The notes: generated from the letters alone by a model not told the origin. 64,000 nucleotides of DNA from Agrobacterium albertimagni AOL15 (GCF_000300855.1 NZ_ALJF01000002.1:310001-374000); one strand, 5' to 3'; shown: positions 1-9,170, numbered from the stretch's first letter. Translations and numbers: made by a program.

Positions 1-419
1 AGCTTGGCTTCGAAGTCTGAAGAGCGTGGAGTTCCCGTCAAATAGAGGATCGATGCGCCCGGATTCTGGTACGACTTCGCGATGAGCAGCCCAGCGAGGG
101 AGTGTCCGTCACCGTCTGCAACCGAAACATCTCTGAAGCCAGCCTCTCTTGCCGCGCGGGCCGTCGCGCGACCGACCGCGAAAAGGGGCAGGGCCTGGAA
201 GGGGCGTCTTGCATCGTCCGGCAGCGTCTCCAGCACACGCATCGCTTCGGCACTGGTGACGGCAAGGACCGCCGTGTCTGGTGGGGGCGGGGAGGCGAGT
301 GCCTCAGGTTGTTGCACTGCCTGCATCAGGGGCATGAGCACAGGCTCATGACCGCGGCGTTCGAGTTGTGCAGCGGTTCTGGCCGAGGCCGGCTCCGGAC
401 GCGTCACGAGAACGCGCAT
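1..419 (-). CDS. hemD: Uroporphyrinogen-III synthase, N-terminal part (cut by window edge)
   Basis: An open minus-strand frame begins at ATG 419 and runs off the left edge without a stop, so about 139 N-terminal residues are visible. It opens MRVLVTRPEPASA, the usual first strand of HemD, where an Arg-Pro pair follows a beta strand. A later stretch, AVTSAEAMRVLETL, fits the family's conserved TS(A/T)xAV region. HemD closes and rearranges hydroxymethylbilane into uroporphyrinogen III in the cytoplasm. The start lies three bases after the hemC stop (TGA GCC ATG), so the two are translationally linked and catalyse consecutive steps of tetrapyrrole synthesis. The C-terminal half is outside the window, so completeness cannot be judged. 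Confidence 0.85.
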   Translation of the reverse strand, partial: MRVLVTRPEPASARTAAQLERRGHEPVLMPLMQAVQQPEALASPPPPDTAVLAVTSAEAMRVLETLPDDARRPFQALPLFAVGRATARAAREAGFRDVSVADGDGHSLAGLLIAKSYQNPGASILYLTGTPRSSDFEAK

Positions 420-422
420 GGC

Positions 423-1352
423 TCAGTTCCAGCTGTCGAAGAAGTCGCTGCCGGCCGCGCTGCGGACCGTTCCGCCGGCTCTTGCGCCAAGCACTGCGGC
501 CTCCGTCCGGCTTCCCTCGATCTCCACGTCATGCCAGCGGCTGCCATCGGGCGTCAGGATCATGCCGGCGAAGCGGATCGCGTCGCCCTCTACGGTTGCC
601 AGGCCTGCAATCGGGGTGCGGCATGATCCGTCGAGTGCGCCGAGGAAGGCGCGTTCGCAGCTGACGGCGTCGAAGGTGTCGCGGTCATTGATGGCGTCGA
701 GCAGATCGTTGACCCTCGTGTCGCCGATGCGGCTCTCGATGCAGATCGCGCCTTGCGCCGGTGCCGGCGGGAACTCGCTGGGGTCGAGCAGTTCGGTCGG
801 GATCTCGGGCTTGCCGAGCCGCTTCAGGCCGGCAAAGGCAAGCAAGGTTGCATCCACTTCGCCATCGGCGAGCTTGCGCAGGCGGGTGTCGACCAGACCG
901 CGGAAGGTGATGACGTTGATATCGGGACGGATGCGGCGGATGAGGGCCTGGCGACGTAGCGAAGACGATCCGACGGTCGCGCCGTGAGGCAGATCCTTCA
1001 GCGTCGGAGCCGTGCGGCCAACGACGGCGTCGCGCACATCTTCGCGCGGAAGATAGGCCGAGAGGAAAAGCCCTTCCGGCAGCTTGGTCGGCATGTCCTT
1101 GGACGAATGGACCGCGAAGTCGAGGTCGCCCGAGAGGAGTTGATCCTCCAGCTCCTCGGTGAACAGCCCCTTGCCGCCGATCTCCGACAGGGCCCGGTCG
1201 GTGATCCGGTCGCCCTTGGTAGAGAGCACCACGATCTCGAACATCTCTTCCGGAAGTCCATGCGCGACCATGAGGCGGGCGCGTGTCTCCGAAGCCTGGG
1301 CGAGAGCGAGCGGGCTGCCGCGTGTACCGATGCGGAAAGGTTTTGTTTGCAT
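423..1352 (-). CDS. hemC: Porphobilinogen deaminase (hydroxymethylbilane synthase)
   Basis: The enzyme condenses four porphobilinogens into hydroxymethylbilane. I start it at ATG 1352 ([17 protein letters not shown]), giving 309 residues, the normal family length; an in-frame ATG at 1409 would add 19 poorly conserved residues. Visible landmarks are [12 protein letters not shown] at the N-terminus, VHSSKDMPT around residue 86 with the catalytic aspartate, the arginine pair in GSSSLRRQA near 133, and [11 protein letters not shown] around 244 with the cysteine that carries the dipyrromethane cofactor. All key residues are present. It is divergent from tsaD and immediately upstream of hemD. The hemC-tsaD arrangement is common in rhizobia. 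Confidence 0.95.
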   Translation of the reverse strand: MQTKPFRIGTRGSPLALAQASETRARLMVAHGLPEEMFEIVVLSTKGDRITDRALSEIGGKGLFTEELEDQLLSGDLDFAVHSSKDMPTKLPEGLFLSAYLPREDVRDAVVGRTAPTLKDLPHGATVGSSSLRRQALIRRIRPDINVITFRGLVDTRLRKLADGEVDATLLAFAGLKRLGKPEIPTELLDPSEFPPAPAQGAICIESRIGDTRVNDLLDAINDRDTFDAVSCERAFLGALDGSCRTPIAGLATVEGDAIRFAGMILTPDGSRWHDVEIEGSRTEAAVLGARAGGTVRSAAGSDFFDSWN

Positions 1353-1425
1353 CCGAACTTGTCCGTTGTTACCGACAGGTTTCGTAGACCGGTTTCTCGG
1401 CGACCGCAATCAATGAACAGGTGCC
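1353..1425. promoter_or_regulatory. Divergent promoter region between hemC and tsaD
   Basis: Only 73 bases separate the two divergent starts at 1352 and 1426, so both promoters must lie here or overlap the coding starts. I see no convincing -35/-10 pair. The assignment rests on geometry alone. Confidence 0.4.
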
Positions 1426-2520
1426 ATGACATCCAAACTGCGCATCCTCGGCATCGAAACGAGCTGTGACGAGACGGCGGCGGCCGTCGTCATCCGGCTT
1501 CCTGACGGTTCTGCGGTCACCGAAGCGGATGTCGTGTTGAGCCAGCTCGACGAGCACAGCGCCTATGGCGGCGTTGTACCGGAGATTGCGGCGCGCGCCC
1601 ATGTCGATGCGCTGGATACGCTGATCGAGGAGGCGCTGACCCGGGCCGGCATTTCGCTCTCCGAAGTCGATGCGATCGCGGCCACCTCCGGCCCCGGCCT
1701 GATCGGCGGCCTGCTGGTGGGTCTGATGACCGGCAAGGCGATCGCGCGGGCGACGGGCAAGCCGCTTTACGCCGTCAACCATCTCGAGGGACATGCGCTG
1801 ACGGCACGGCTCACCGATGGCGTTGCCTTCCCATACCTCATGCTGCTCGTTTCCGGCGGCCACACGCAATTGGTTCTGGTCAAGGGTGTGGGCGAATACG
1901 AACGCTGGGGCACCACGATCGACGATGCGCTTGGTGAGGCCTTCGACAAGACCGCCAAGCTTCTTGGTCTTCCCTATCCGGGTGGTCCCGCCGTCGAGCG
2001 GGCAGCTGCCACGGGCAATCCCAAGCGGTTTGCCTTTCCCCGGCCCTTGGTTGGCGAAGCGCGCCTCGATTTCTCCTTCTCGGGGCTCAAGACCGCCGTG
2101 CGCCAGGCGGCAGAAGGCATCGCGCCTGTCACCGATCAGGACATTGCCGATATCTGCGCCTCCTTCCAGCATGCCATTTCGCGCACGCTGAAGGATCGCA
2201 TCGGCCGAGGTCTTCAGCGGTTCAAGGAAACTTATCCCGACGTCGCCGAGCCCGCGCTAGTCGTCGCTGGAGGAGTCGCTGCCAATAAAGAGGTGCGCCA
2301 GACGCTGGATACGCTCTGCGCCGAGCATCGCTTCCGCTTCGTGGCTCCCCCGCATCATCTGTGCACCGACAACGCCGTGATGATCGCCTGGGCGGGTCTT
2401 GAGCGCATGGCGCTTGGCATGCCCTCGGATGATCTTGCCGTCGCCCCTCGGTCACGCTGGCCGCTCGACCAAGATGCCAAGGCCTTGCTCGCTTATGGAA
2501 AGCGGGGCGCCAAGGCATGA
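1426..2520 (+). CDS. tsaD: tRNA N6-threonylcarbamoyladenosine transferase
   Basis: TsaD (formerly Gcp) transfers the threonylcarbamoyl group from TC-AMP to A37 of ANN-decoding tRNAs, working with TsaB and TsaE in bacteria. The 364-residue product starts [15 protein letters not shown], the first ASKHA nucleotide-binding segment. Its metal-binding histidines are in [11 protein letters not shown] at about residues 119 and 123, and [13 protein letters not shown] follows. The last third holds [15 protein letters not shown] and [12 protein letters not shown], both diagnostic. Length is slightly above the usual 340-360. The last codons overlap gpsA by ATGA, pointing to one transcript through gpsA and the small genes that follow. 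Confidence 0.96.
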   Translation: MTSKLRILGIETSCDETAAAVVIRLPDGSAVTEADVVLSQLDEHSAYGGVVPEIAARAHVDALDTLIEEALTRAGISLSEVDAIAATSGPGLIGGLLVGLMTGKAIARATGKPLYAVNHLEGHALTARLTDGVAFPYLMLLVSGGHTQLVLVKGVGEYERWGTTIDDALGEAFDKTAKLLGLPYPGGPAVERAAATGNPKRFAFPRPLVGEARLDFSFSGLKTAVRQAAEGIAPVTDQDIADICASFQHAISRTLKDRIGRGLQRFKETYPDVAEPALVVAGGVAANKEVRQTLDTLCAEHRFRFVAPPHHLCTDNAVMIAWAGLERMALGMPSDDLAVAPRSRWPLDQDAKALLAYGKRGAKA

Positions 2521-3506
2521 GCGAGATACAACGTATCGCCGTCATCGGTGCAGGCGCCTTCGGGACGGCGCTTGCCGCCGTGATTGCCCAGACCGGCAAG
2601 GCCGAGGCGGTTCTGATCGGCCGCGACGCATCGGTGATGGCCGATCTTGCGAGCAGTCGGATGCACGAGGCGGCGCTGCCCGGCATTCGCTTGCCCGAGG
2701 GGCTGGCCTTCTCTGCCAGACCGGAAGAGCTGACCGCAGCGGATATCGTCCTCTTCGTCATGCCCTCGCAGGCACAGGTCGCTGCGGCAGAGACCTACGG
2801 TCCCTATCTGAAGCCGGGCGCGCCCGTTGTCATCTGCGCGAAAGGCATCGAGAAGCAGACGTCTCGCCTTCTGACCGATGTGCTGGAACATGCCCTGCCG
2901 GATCATCCGATCGCCATGCTGTCAGGTCCGGGCTTTGCGGCTGATATCGCCAAGGGGCTGCCGACGGCCATGGCGATTGCGGCGCATGAGCTGACTCTTG
3001 CCGAACACCTCGCCAAGGCGATTTCCGGCCAGACGTTCCGTCTCTATGCCTCCGATGATCGGATCGGGGTGCAGCTCGGCGGTGCCTTGAAAAATGTGCT
3101 GGCGATCGCCTGCGGCATCGTCGAGGGCATGGGGCTCGGCGATTCGGCACGCGCTGCGCTGATCGCCCGCGGCCTTGCCGAGATGTCGCGACTGGTCGAT
3201 GCCATGGGCGGGCGAGGGGACACGGTGAGGGGCTTGTCGGGCCTCGGTGACCTTGTTCTGACCGCGACCAGCCACCAGTCCCGCAACCTCCGTTTCGGCA
3301 TCGCGCTTGGCCGTGGCGAGCCGATCGCAGCCCAGCGTGGTTCGCTCGTCGAGGGTGCCTTTGCCGCCGCCGTTGCCGCGCGTCTCGCCGAAGGACATGG
3401 AATCGAGATGCCAATCACGCAGGCCGTTGCGGCGATCATCGACGGCAGGCTGGACATCCCGACTGCGATCACCCAACTGATGTCGCGACCGATCACCACC
3501 GAATAA
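2517..3506 (+). CDS. gpsA: Glycerol-3-phosphate dehydrogenase [NAD(P)+]
   Basis: GpsA reduces dihydroxyacetone phosphate to sn-glycerol 3-phosphate for phospholipid synthesis. The 329-residue protein opens with the Rossmann motif [11 protein letters not shown]. It then shows the catalytic-lysine region CAKGIEKQT at about 105, [17 protein letters not shown] at about 140, and the substrate-binding helix region around [27 protein letters not shown] at about 190-217. [23 protein letters not shown] follows. The ATG overlaps the tsaD stop, so translation is probably coupled. Nothing is missing and the length is normal. Confidence 0.96.
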   Translation: MSEIQRIAVIGAGAFGTALAAVIAQTGKAEAVLIGRDASVMADLASSRMHEAALPGIRLPEGLAFSARPEELTAADIVLFVMPSQAQVAAAETYGPYLKPGAPVVICAKGIEKQTSRLLTDVLEHALPDHPIAMLSGPGFAADIAKGLPTAMAIAAHELTLAEHLAKAISGQTFRLYASDDRIGVQLGGALKNVLAIACGIVEGMGLGDSARAALIARGLAEMSRLVDAMGGRGDTVRGLSGLGDLVLTATSHQSRNLRFGIALGRGEPIAAQRGSLVEGAFAAAVAARLAEGHGIEMPITQAVAAIIDGRLDIPTAITQLMSRPITTE

Positions 3507-3528
3507 GAGACCCTTGAGGAGAGACAAG

Positions 3529-3822
3529 ATGCTGTTTGCCGTCATCTGCGCCGACAAGCCCGGACACCTGAACCTTCGGATGGAAACGCGCCCACCGCAT
3601 GTCGAATGGCTGAACGGCCTCAATGCCGCTGGCCAGCTGAAAATCGCCGGCCCCTTCCTCGATGCCGACGGCAAGCCCTGCGGATCGATGCTGCTGATCG
3701 TCGCTGATGATATCGAGGCTGCAAAGGCGCTGGCAGCACAGGACCCCTATGCAAAGGCCGGCCTGTTCGAGACCGTCGAGATCAAGCCCTATAACTGGGT
3801 CTTCAACAATCCCGAGGCGTGA
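3529..3822 (+). CDS. YciI-like domain protein
   Basis: This 97-residue protein of the YciI/DGPF-like ferredoxin-fold family starts MLFAVICADKPGHLNLRMETRPPHVEWLNGL. The conserved His-Asp type pocket is suggested by RPPHVEWL near residue 25 and AGPFLDADGKPCGSMLLI near 50. I chose ATG 3529 because GAGGAGA sits 6-8 bases upstream; a TTG five codons earlier lies inside that ribosome binding site. The family includes dehydrochlorinase-like enzymes but most members have no known reaction, so no function is assigned. The gene lies between gpsA and the EVE-domain gene and overlaps the latter, so it belongs to the same operon. Confidence 0.88.
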   Translation: MLFAVICADKPGHLNLRMETRPPHVEWLNGLNAAGQLKIAGPFLDADGKPCGSMLLIVADDIEAAKALAAQDPYAKAGLFETVEIKPYNWVFNNPEA

Positions 3823-3827
3823 AGACA

Positions 3828-4259
3828 ATGGCATTCTGGCTCTACAAGTCCGAACCCTTCAAGTGGTCCTGGGAAATGCAGAAGGCCAAGGGCGACGTCG
3901 GTGAAGAATGGACGGGCGTTCGCAACTATCTCGCCCGTAACCACATGCGCGCGATGAAGATTGGCGACAAGGGCTTCTTCTATCATTCGAACGAGGGGCT
4001 GGAAATCGTCGGGATCGTCGAAGTCTGTGCGCTCTCGCATCCGGATTCGACCGCCGAGGGTGACGCGCGCTGGGACTGCGTCGACATCCGCGCCGTCTGC
4101 GACATGCCCAAACCGGTCAGCCTCAAGGACGTGAAGGCGAATGAGAAGCTGTCGAAGATGGCGCTCGTCACCTCCATGCGGCTTTCCGTTCAGCCGGTGA
4201 CGGAAGACGAGTACTTCGAGGTCTGCCGCATGGGCGGTCTCGACAATCCGCCCGTGTGA
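3828..4259 (+). CDS. EVE-domain protein (PUA-like, possible modified-base binder)
   Basis: The product opens MAFWLYKSEPFKWSWEMQ and contains WTGVRNYLARNHMRAMKIGDKGFFYHS, both typical of EVE-domain (thymocyte nuclear protein 1-like) proteins. The family has a PUA-like fold, and some members recognise modified nucleobases in DNA or RNA. The length of 143 residues makes it a stand-alone EVE domain. I favour ATG 3828, with GAGG 11 bases upstream. A GTG at 3819 that overlaps the previous stop is in frame and equally possible, but its GAGG would be too close. Its place next to the tRNA-modification gene tsaD is suggestive only. Confidence 0.87.
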   Translation: MAFWLYKSEPFKWSWEMQKAKGDVGEEWTGVRNYLARNHMRAMKIGDKGFFYHSNEGLEIVGIVEVCALSHPDSTAEGDARWDCVDIRAVCDMPKPVSLKDVKANEKLSKMALVTSMRLSVQPVTEDEYFEVCRMGGLDNPPV

Positions 4260-4266
4260 CACACCT

Positions 4267-4911
4267 GTGAAGACGGATCCCGATCGCTTCATCCTCGAAA
4301 ACACCAGCGTGCTCTCGCCGCCGCATGTGCCGGAAATCCGGCTCCATCTGGCAAGCGAGATGCATGATCTCTGGCTGAAGACGGAGGAGGATCTGGAGGC
4401 GATCGGGCTGCCGCCGCCGTTCTGGGCCTTTGCCTGGGCGGGCGGCCAGGGGCTCGCGCGCTATGTGCTCGATCATCCGGAGACGGTTCGGGGCAAGCGC
4501 GTGCTGGATTTCGCCAGTGGCTCCGGCATGGTAGCCATTGCTGCGGCGAAAGCCGGCGCAGCAGAAGTGCTGGCCGCCGATATCGATCCTTGGGCAAGAA
4601 CTGCGGTGCGGCTGAATGCCGCTCTGAACGATGTGAGCGTTGACTGCACCACCGAGGATCTCATTGGTCGATCCGTCGATGTCGATGTCATCCTGGCCGG
4701 TGACGTCTTTTACGATAGCGACTTCGCTCGGGCGCTCGTCACCTGGTTCGCGGACATGGCGAAAGACGGTTGTCTGGTGCTTGTCGGCGATCCCGGGCGA
4801 AGCTATCGCCCGACCGAACACCTGGAGCCTCTGGCGACCTATGAGGTGCCGGTCACGCGCGTTCTGGAAGACAGCGAAGTGAAGAAGACGACCGTCTGGA
4901 AATTTCTCTAG
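4267..4911 (+). CDS. METTL20-like protein lysine methyltransferase (ETF-beta / L7/L12 type)
   Basis: This 214-residue seven-beta-strand methyltransferase begins at GTG 4267. The SAM-binding motif I is VLDFASGSGMVAIAAAKAG (about residues 79-97), followed by the acidic loop AADIDPWA. The post-motif II signature GDVFYDSD (about 147) matches the D-x-F-Y element characteristic of METTL20-type enzymes. From established knowledge, the human family member methylates the electron transfer flavoprotein beta subunit, and an Agrobacterium homologue was reported to modify ETF-beta and ribosomal L7/L12. I infer the same substrates here. The TAG stop overlaps the stop of the convergent gene at 4908. It is the last gene of the tsaD operon. 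Confidence 0.8.
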   Translation: MKTDPDRFILENTSVLSPPHVPEIRLHLASEMHDLWLKTEEDLEAIGLPPPFWAFAWAGGQGLARYVLDHPETVRGKRVLDFASGSGMVAIAAAKAGAAEVLAADIDPWARTAVRLNAALNDVSVDCTTEDLIGRSVDVDVILAGDVFYDSDFARALVTWFADMAKDGCLVLVGDPGRSYRPTEHLEPLATYEVPVTRVLEDSEVKKTTVWKFL

Positions 4912-5270
4912 TTCTTCGGCCTTATAACGCAGACGCCGGCCTCGAACGAGCAGGCCTCATCCGGATTTTCAGCAGTAATTTCAATGATTTTTGCCTTGGG
5001 CGCGCGGTAGGCGATGACCTGCGGCCTCAGGCCCCGGTCGATGGCGAGGAAGACGCCATTGCCCTTGATCCGCAGGCCGGAGACGCTGCCGGAAAAGGTG
5101 CCGATTCCGGGGATGACCGATGGCAGTCCGTTGCTGCCGATAACCGCGTTGCGGTTGGCGTGGTGGGCGTGACGACCGTGATGTCCGCTCCAGTCGCCGG
5201 CCTGGGCGAAGCCGACCGGCAAGGTCATGAGCAGGGCCGCAAGCGCTGTGGTCAGACGATACTTTAGCAT
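4908..5270 (-). CDS. Small secreted protein of unknown function
   Basis: Started at ATG 5270, which has GGAGGTG just upstream, this encodes 120 residues. The N-terminus MLKYRLTTALAALLMTLPVGFAQA is a clear Sec signal peptide with probable cleavage after AQA. The mature part has a His-rich start (GHHGRHAHHANRN), a Gly-rich middle (PSVIPGIGTFSGSVSGLRIKGNGVF), and two cysteines near the C-terminus in ACSFEAGVCVIRPKN that could form a disulfide. I do not recognise a characterised family. It is convergent with the methyltransferase gene, the two stops sharing the CTAG at 4908-4911. A CtrA-like site lies directly upstream. Confidence 0.72.
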   Translation of the reverse strand: MLKYRLTTALAALLMTLPVGFAQAGDWSGHHGRHAHHANRNAVIGSNGLPSVIPGIGTFSGSVSGLRIKGNGVFLAIDRGLRPQVIAYRAPKAKIIEITAENPDEACSFEAGVCVIRPKN

Positions 5271-5290
5271 GGGGCACCTCCGGAACGCGG

Positions 5291-5306
5291 TTAACAAATC
5301 GTTAAC
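5291..5306. promoter_or_regulatory. Candidate CtrA-binding site
   Basis: TTAACAAATCGTTAAC fits the full CtrA consensus TTAA-N7-TTAAC exactly. It lies 20 bases before the start codon of the minus-strand secreted protein and about 250 bases before sdhC. CtrA is the cell-cycle response regulator of alphaproteobacteria. Occupancy is inferred, and the site is too close to the 4908-5270 start for a simple activator position, which would fit repression better. Confidence 0.5.
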
Positions 5307-5557
5307 GCAGCATGCCGCAAGTGGTTGCTAAAGTCATCCACTTCCACGCTTTTTTCGTATCGGGGGGTGCGGTTCTTCGTGACGCTAAAGCTCTGTTCAC
5401 GCGAATCGATTAAATTGAATTCGTCAAGCGAATGTGCTTGTCGTCCGGGAGTTCGAGGATTAAACGTCCCCCTGATGCAATGCACCACAAACGTTATGAC
5501 GCATTGCAAACAATATGTCCGTATGATCGGACCGCATCGAGACGCCGCGAGGTTTAG
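5307..5557 (+). promoter_or_regulatory. Upstream region of sdhCDAB
   Basis: This stretch between the divergent secreted-protein gene and sdhC is AT-richer than its surroundings and must contain the sdh promoter. I could not settle on one -35/-10 pair. Possible elements such as TTGCAA at 5504 and TATGAT at 5522 are too close together. A GAATC site (CcrM type, GANTC) is at 5403. No open frame of substance is seen. Confidence 0.4.
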
Positions 5558-5953
5558 ATGGCGAATGTGACAAAAAACCGGCCCCTGTCGCCGCACCTGC
5601 AAATCTACAAGCCTATTCCCACGATGATCATGTCGATTCTGCACCGCATCACTGGTGCAGCGCTCTATTTCGGTACGATCCTCGTTGCGTGGTGGCTCGT
5701 GGCAGCCTCTACCGGCGCCGAGTACTTCGAATGGGTCAACTGGTTCATGGGCACCATCATCGGTCGCCTGATCCTGTTCGGTTATACCTGGGCACTGATC
5801 CACCACATGCTTGGCGGACTTCGCCACCTGATGTGGGATGTCGGCTATGGCTTCGAGAAGCATTTCTCGACGAAGCTCGCCAAGGCGAACATCATCGCGT
5901 CCGTCGTCCTGACGATCCTCGTCTGGGTCGTCGCCTATATCATTCGCACCTGA
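5558..5953 (+). CDS. sdhC: Succinate dehydrogenase cytochrome b556 subunit
   Basis: The 131-residue membrane subunit of complex II anchors SdhAB and helps bind haem b and ubiquinone. It starts [19 protein letters not shown], and the SPHLQIYKP and [12 protein letters not shown] signatures are both present, the latter with the conserved Ser and Arg of the quinone site near residues 27-31. Three transmembrane helices are visible at about 31-52, 66-87 and 110-130. The haem-ligand histidine region is [14 protein letters not shown] near 80-90. It heads the sdhCDAB operon, with sdhD following after 11 bases. Confidence 0.96.
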   Translation: MANVTKNRPLSPHLQIYKPIPTMIMSILHRITGAALYFGTILVAWWLVAASTGAEYFEWVNWFMGTIIGRLILFGYTWALIHHMLGGLRHLMWDVGYGFEKHFSTKLAKANIIASVVLTILVWVVAYIIRT

Positions 5954-5964
5954 GGCACCATTTC

Positions 5965-6345
5965 ATGGATATGCGCACTCCGCTCGGCAAGGTCCGCGGT
6001 CTCGGCTCGGCCAAGGAAGGCACAGAGCACTTCTGGCGTCAGCGTCTGACGGCCGTTTCGAACATCCCGCTGATCCTCTTCTTCGTCGGCTTTCTGGTCA
6101 TGTACAACGGCGCGCCCTATGCCGAGGTGGTTGGCGCATTGTCGCACCCGCTCGTTGCCGTCGTCATGGGTCTGGTCGTGCTTTCGGCCCTGATCCATAT
6201 GAAGCTCGGCATGCAGGTGATTATCGAGGACTATGTCCATGCGGAGATCGCCAAGCTTCTGCTTCTGATGCTGAACACGTTCTTCGCGATCCTGATTGGC
6301 GGTCTCTGTCTTTTCGCCATCTTGAAGATCGCATTCGTAGGGTAA
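5965..6345 (+). CDS. sdhD: Succinate dehydrogenase membrane anchor subunit
   Basis: ATG 5965 follows a GAGG at the sdhC stop and gives 126 residues: [30 protein letters not shown], typical of alphaproteobacterial SdhD. Three hydrophobic helices cover about residues 31-52, 60-82 and 97-122. The segment [18 protein letters not shown] near 75-92 holds the likely haem histidine and the conserved Asp-Tyr of the quinone pocket. It pairs with SdhC to form the membrane domain of complex II. The gap to sdhA is six bases. Confidence 0.93.
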   Translation: MDMRTPLGKVRGLGSAKEGTEHFWRQRLTAVSNIPLILFFVGFLVMYNGAPYAEVVGALSHPLVAVVMGLVVLSALIHMKLGMQVIIEDYVHAEIAKLLLLMLNTFFAILIGGLCLFAILKIAFVG

Positions 6346-6351
6346 ATCAAC

Positions 6352-8196
6352 ATGGCAACCATTCACAACTTCGCCCAGACCGGCAAAGCCTATACCTATG
6401 TTGACCATTCCTACGACGTCGTGGTCGTCGGCGCCGGTGGTGCTGGCCTTCGCGCGACGCTCGGCATGGCCGAACAGGGCTTCAAGACGGCCTGCATCAC
6501 CAAGGTCTTTCCGACCCGTTCGCACACCGTTGCGGCCCAGGGCGGTATCGCTGCTTCGCTGAACAACATGACGCCCGACTGCTGGCAGTGGCACCTCTAC
6601 GACACCGTCAAGGGCTCCGACTGGCTCGGCGATGTCGACGCCATGCAGTATCTCGCCATGGAAGCGCCGAAGGCGGTCTATGAGCTCGAGCATTACGGAG
6701 TGCCGTTCTCGCGTAACGAGGAAGGCAAGATCTATCAGCGCCCCTTCGGCGGTCACATGCAGAACTATGGCGAAGGCCCGCCGGTACAGCGCACCTGTGC
6801 TGCTGCCGACCGTACCGGTCACGCCATCCTGCACACGCTTTACGGCCAGTCGCTGCGCAACAATGCCGAGTTCTTCATCGAGTATTTCGCGCTCGATCTG
6901 ATCATGTCTGACGATGGCAGCCGCTGCACCGGCGTCGTTGCCTGGAACCTCGACGACGGCACGATCCATCGCTTCTCCGCGAAGATGGTCGTTCTGGCGA
7001 CTGGCGGTTATGGCCGCGCCTACTTCTCGGCAACGTCCGCTCACACCTGCACCGGTGACGGCGGCGGCATGATTGCCCGCGCGGGTCTTCCGCTGCAGGA
7101 CATGGAGTTCGTCCAGTTCCACCCGACCGGCATCTACGGCGCCGGCTGTCTGATCACCGAAGGCGCACGCGGCGAAGGCGGTTATCTCGTCAACTCCGAG
7201 GGCGAGCGCTTCATGGAGCGCTATGCTCCGTCCGCCAAGGACCTTGCCTCGCGTGACGTCGTCTCGCGCTGCATGACGATGGAGATCCGTGAAGGCCGCG
7301 GCGTCGGCAAGAACAAGGATCACATCTTCCTGCATCTCGACCACCTTGATCCCGCCGTCCTGCACGAACGCCTGCCTGGCATCTCGGAATCGGCCAAGAT
7401 CTTCGCCGGCGTCGATGTGACCCGCGAGCCGATCCCGGTTCTGCCGACTGTTCACTACAACATGGGCGGCATTCCGACGAACTATTGGGGCGAAGTGCTG
7501 AACGCCGACTCCAACAATCCGGAACGCATCATTCCGGGCCTGATGGCCGTCGGTGAAGCTGGTTGCGCCTCGGTGCACGGGGCAAACCGTCTCGGCTCGA
7601 ACTCGCTGATCGACCTTGTCGTCTTCGGTCGTGCGGCTGCGATCCGGGCTGCTGAGGTCATCGACCGCACATCGCCGATCCCGGCGCTCAACGTCGCTGC
7701 CTGCGACAAGATCATGGACCGCTTTGACAACACGCGTCATGCTTCGGGCCAGACCCCGACCGCCGTGCTGCGTGACAAGATGCAGCGCGCCATGCAGGAA
7801 GACGCGGCCGTCTTCCGGACACAGGAATCGCTTGAAAGCGGCTGCCAGCGTCTGTCGGCGATCTGGAAGGAGCTGCCGGATATCAAGGTCACCGACCGTT
7901 CGATGATCTGGAACTCGGATCTGGTCGAGACCCTCGAGCTGCACAACCTCATGGCCAATGCGATCACCACGGTCTATGGCGCCGAGGCCCGCAAGGAGAG
8001 CCGCGGTTCGCATGCACGCGAAGACTACACCTCCGGTCCGTTTGGCGGTCGCGATGACGAAAACTGGCGCAAGCATACGCTGGCCTGGGTTTCGGAAGCG
8101 GGCGACGTTAAGCTCGACTACCGTCCTGTTCATACCGAGCTCATCGCTGAAGGCATCGATCCCCAGAAGATCGCGCCCAAGGCTCGCGTCTACTGA
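6352..8196 (+). CDS. sdhA: Succinate dehydrogenase flavoprotein subunit
   Basis: SdhA oxidises succinate to fumarate using covalently bound FAD. The 614-residue product shows the FAD dinucleotide motif [15 protein letters not shown] (about 25-39). [18 protein letters not shown] follows, with the histidine (about residue 58) that forms the covalent flavin bond. [21 protein letters not shown] is the substrate-site region, and [26 protein letters not shown] the second FAD segment. Length is normal for the family. It sits between sdhD and sdhB, and electrons pass to the iron-sulfur subunit encoded next. Confidence 0.98.
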   Translation: MATIHNFAQTGKAYTYVDHSYDVVVVGAGGAGLRATLGMAEQGFKTACITKVFPTRSHTVAAQGGIAASLNNMTPDCWQWHLYDTVKGSDWLGDVDAMQYLAMEAPKAVYELEHYGVPFSRNEEGKIYQRPFGGHMQNYGEGPPVQRTCAAADRTGHAILHTLYGQSLRNNAEFFIEYFALDLIMSDDGSRCTGVVAWNLDDGTIHRFSAKMVVLATGGYGRAYFSATSAHTCTGDGGGMIARAGLPLQDMEFVQFHPTGIYGAGCLITEGARGEGGYLVNSEGERFMERYAPSAKDLASRDVVSRCMTMEIREGRGVGKNKDHIFLHLDHLDPAVLHERLPGISESAKIFAGVDVTREPIPVLPTVHYNMGGIPTNYWGEVLNADSNNPERIIPGLMAVGEAGCASVHGANRLGSNSLIDLVVFGRAAAIRAAEVIDRTSPIPALNVAACDKIMDRFDNTRHASGQTPTAVLRDKMQRAMQEDAAVFRTQESLESGCQRLSAIWKELPDIKVTDRSMIWNSDLVETLELHNLMANAITTVYGAEARKESRGSHAREDYTSGPFGGRDDENWRKHTLAWVSEAGDVKLDYRPVHTELIAEGIDPQKIAPKARVY

Positions 8197-8211
8197 TTTG
8201 AGGAACTCATC

Positions 8212-8991
8212 ATGGTAGAACTCGCTCTCCCCAAGAATTCCCAGGTCACCGAAGGCAAGGTCTGGCCGAAGCCGGCTGGCGCCAAGAACGTTCGCGAATA
8301 CCGGGTCTATCGCTGGAATCCGGATGACGGCGCCAATCCGCGCATCGATACCTACTACATCGATGTCGACGATTGCGGCCCGATGGTTCTCGATGGCCTT
8401 CTCTACATCAAGAACAATATTGACCCGACGCTGACGCTGCGCCGTTCCTGTCGTGAAGGCATCTGCGGCTCGTGCGCGATGAACATCGACGGCACGAACA
8501 CGCTCGCCTGCACCAAGGGCATGGATGAGGTGAACGGGACCGTTAAGGTCTATCCGTTGCCGCATATGCCTGTGGTCAAGGATCTGGTGCCTGATCTCTC
8601 GAATTTCTACGCCCAGCATCGTTCGATCGAGCCCTGGCTGCAGACGGTGTCGCCGCCGCCAGCGAAGGAATGGAAGCAGAGCCACGAGGATCGCCAGAAG
8701 CTCGACGGTCTCTACGAATGCATCCTTTGCGCCTGCTGCTCGACCTCCTGTCCGAGCTATTGGTGGAACGGCGACCGCTATCTCGGTCCGGCTGTCCTGC
8801 TGCAGGCCTATCGCTGGCTGATCGATTCCAGAGATGAAGCGACGGGCGAGCGCCTCGACAATCTCGAGGATCCCTTCCGCCTCTATCGTTGCCACACGAT
8901 CATGAACTGCGCGCAGGCCTGCCCGAAGGGGCTGAACCCGGCCAAGGCGATCGCGGAAATCAAGAAGATGATGGTCGAGCGTCGCGCCTGA
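8212..8991 (+). CDS. sdhB: Succinate dehydrogenase iron-sulfur subunit
   Basis: SdhB relays electrons from FAD to ubiquinone. The 259-residue protein has the plant-type [2Fe-2S] ligands C80, C85, C88 and C100 in [18 protein letters not shown]...LAC. The C-terminal ferredoxin domain has [17 protein letters not shown] and [17 protein letters not shown], which supply the [4Fe-4S] and [3Fe-4S] ligands. GAGGAA lies ahead of ATG 8212. It is the last gene of sdhCDAB, and a strong hairpin follows. Confidence 0.98.
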   Translation: MVELALPKNSQVTEGKVWPKPAGAKNVREYRVYRWNPDDGANPRIDTYYIDVDDCGPMVLDGLLYIKNNIDPTLTLRRSCREGICGSCAMNIDGTNTLACTKGMDEVNGTVKVYPLPHMPVVKDLVPDLSNFYAQHRSIEPWLQTVSPPPAKEWKQSHEDRQKLDGLYECILCACCSTSCPSYWWNGDRYLGPAVLLQAYRWLIDSRDEATGERLDNLEDPFRLYRCHTIMNCAQACPKGLNPAKAIAEIKKMMVERRA

Positions 8992-9014
8992 GCCACATTG
9001 TCAAAAGAATGAGA

Positions 9015-9047
9015 GGCCGCCCGGAACTGTTTCGGGCGGCCTTAATT
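9015..9047 (+). terminator. Rho-independent terminator after sdhB
   Basis: GGCCGCCCG (9015-9023) pairs perfectly with CGGGCGGCC (9033-9041) across a nine-base loop and is followed by TTAATTTAT. It ends the sdhCDAB transcript 24 bases after the sdhB stop. Confidence 0.85.
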
Positions 9048-9089
9048 TATCCTTATAGTGCCGGCTATCGATCGGGCGCGATATGGAAC

Positions 9090-9117
9090 TTGATTAACCA
9101 TATTCACGTAACATATT
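9090..9117 (+). promoter_or_regulatory. Candidate promoter for omp19, with a TTAACCAT motif
   Basis: TTGATT at 9090 and CATATT at 9112 are 16 bases apart, a plausible sigma70-type pair in an AT-rich island 55-80 bases before the omp19 start. The octamer TTAACCAT at 9094-9101 resembles the alternative CtrA motif of alphaproteobacteria. Both are motif matches only. Confidence 0.3.
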
Positions 9118-9170
9118 TAAAACCCAGTTGTACGGCAGGTTGCGGCGCAGGTCGCGAGAGCGGGAGTATA

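Noticed and set aside
5504..5527. TTGCAA/TATGAT as the sdh promoter
   Set aside because: The spacer is only 12 bases, too short for a sigma70-type promoter.
5935..8895. A 986-codon minus-strand frame over sdhDAB
   Set aside because: It is a shadow of the sdh genes with the same GC-driven lack of stops, no ribosome binding site and no recognisable motif.
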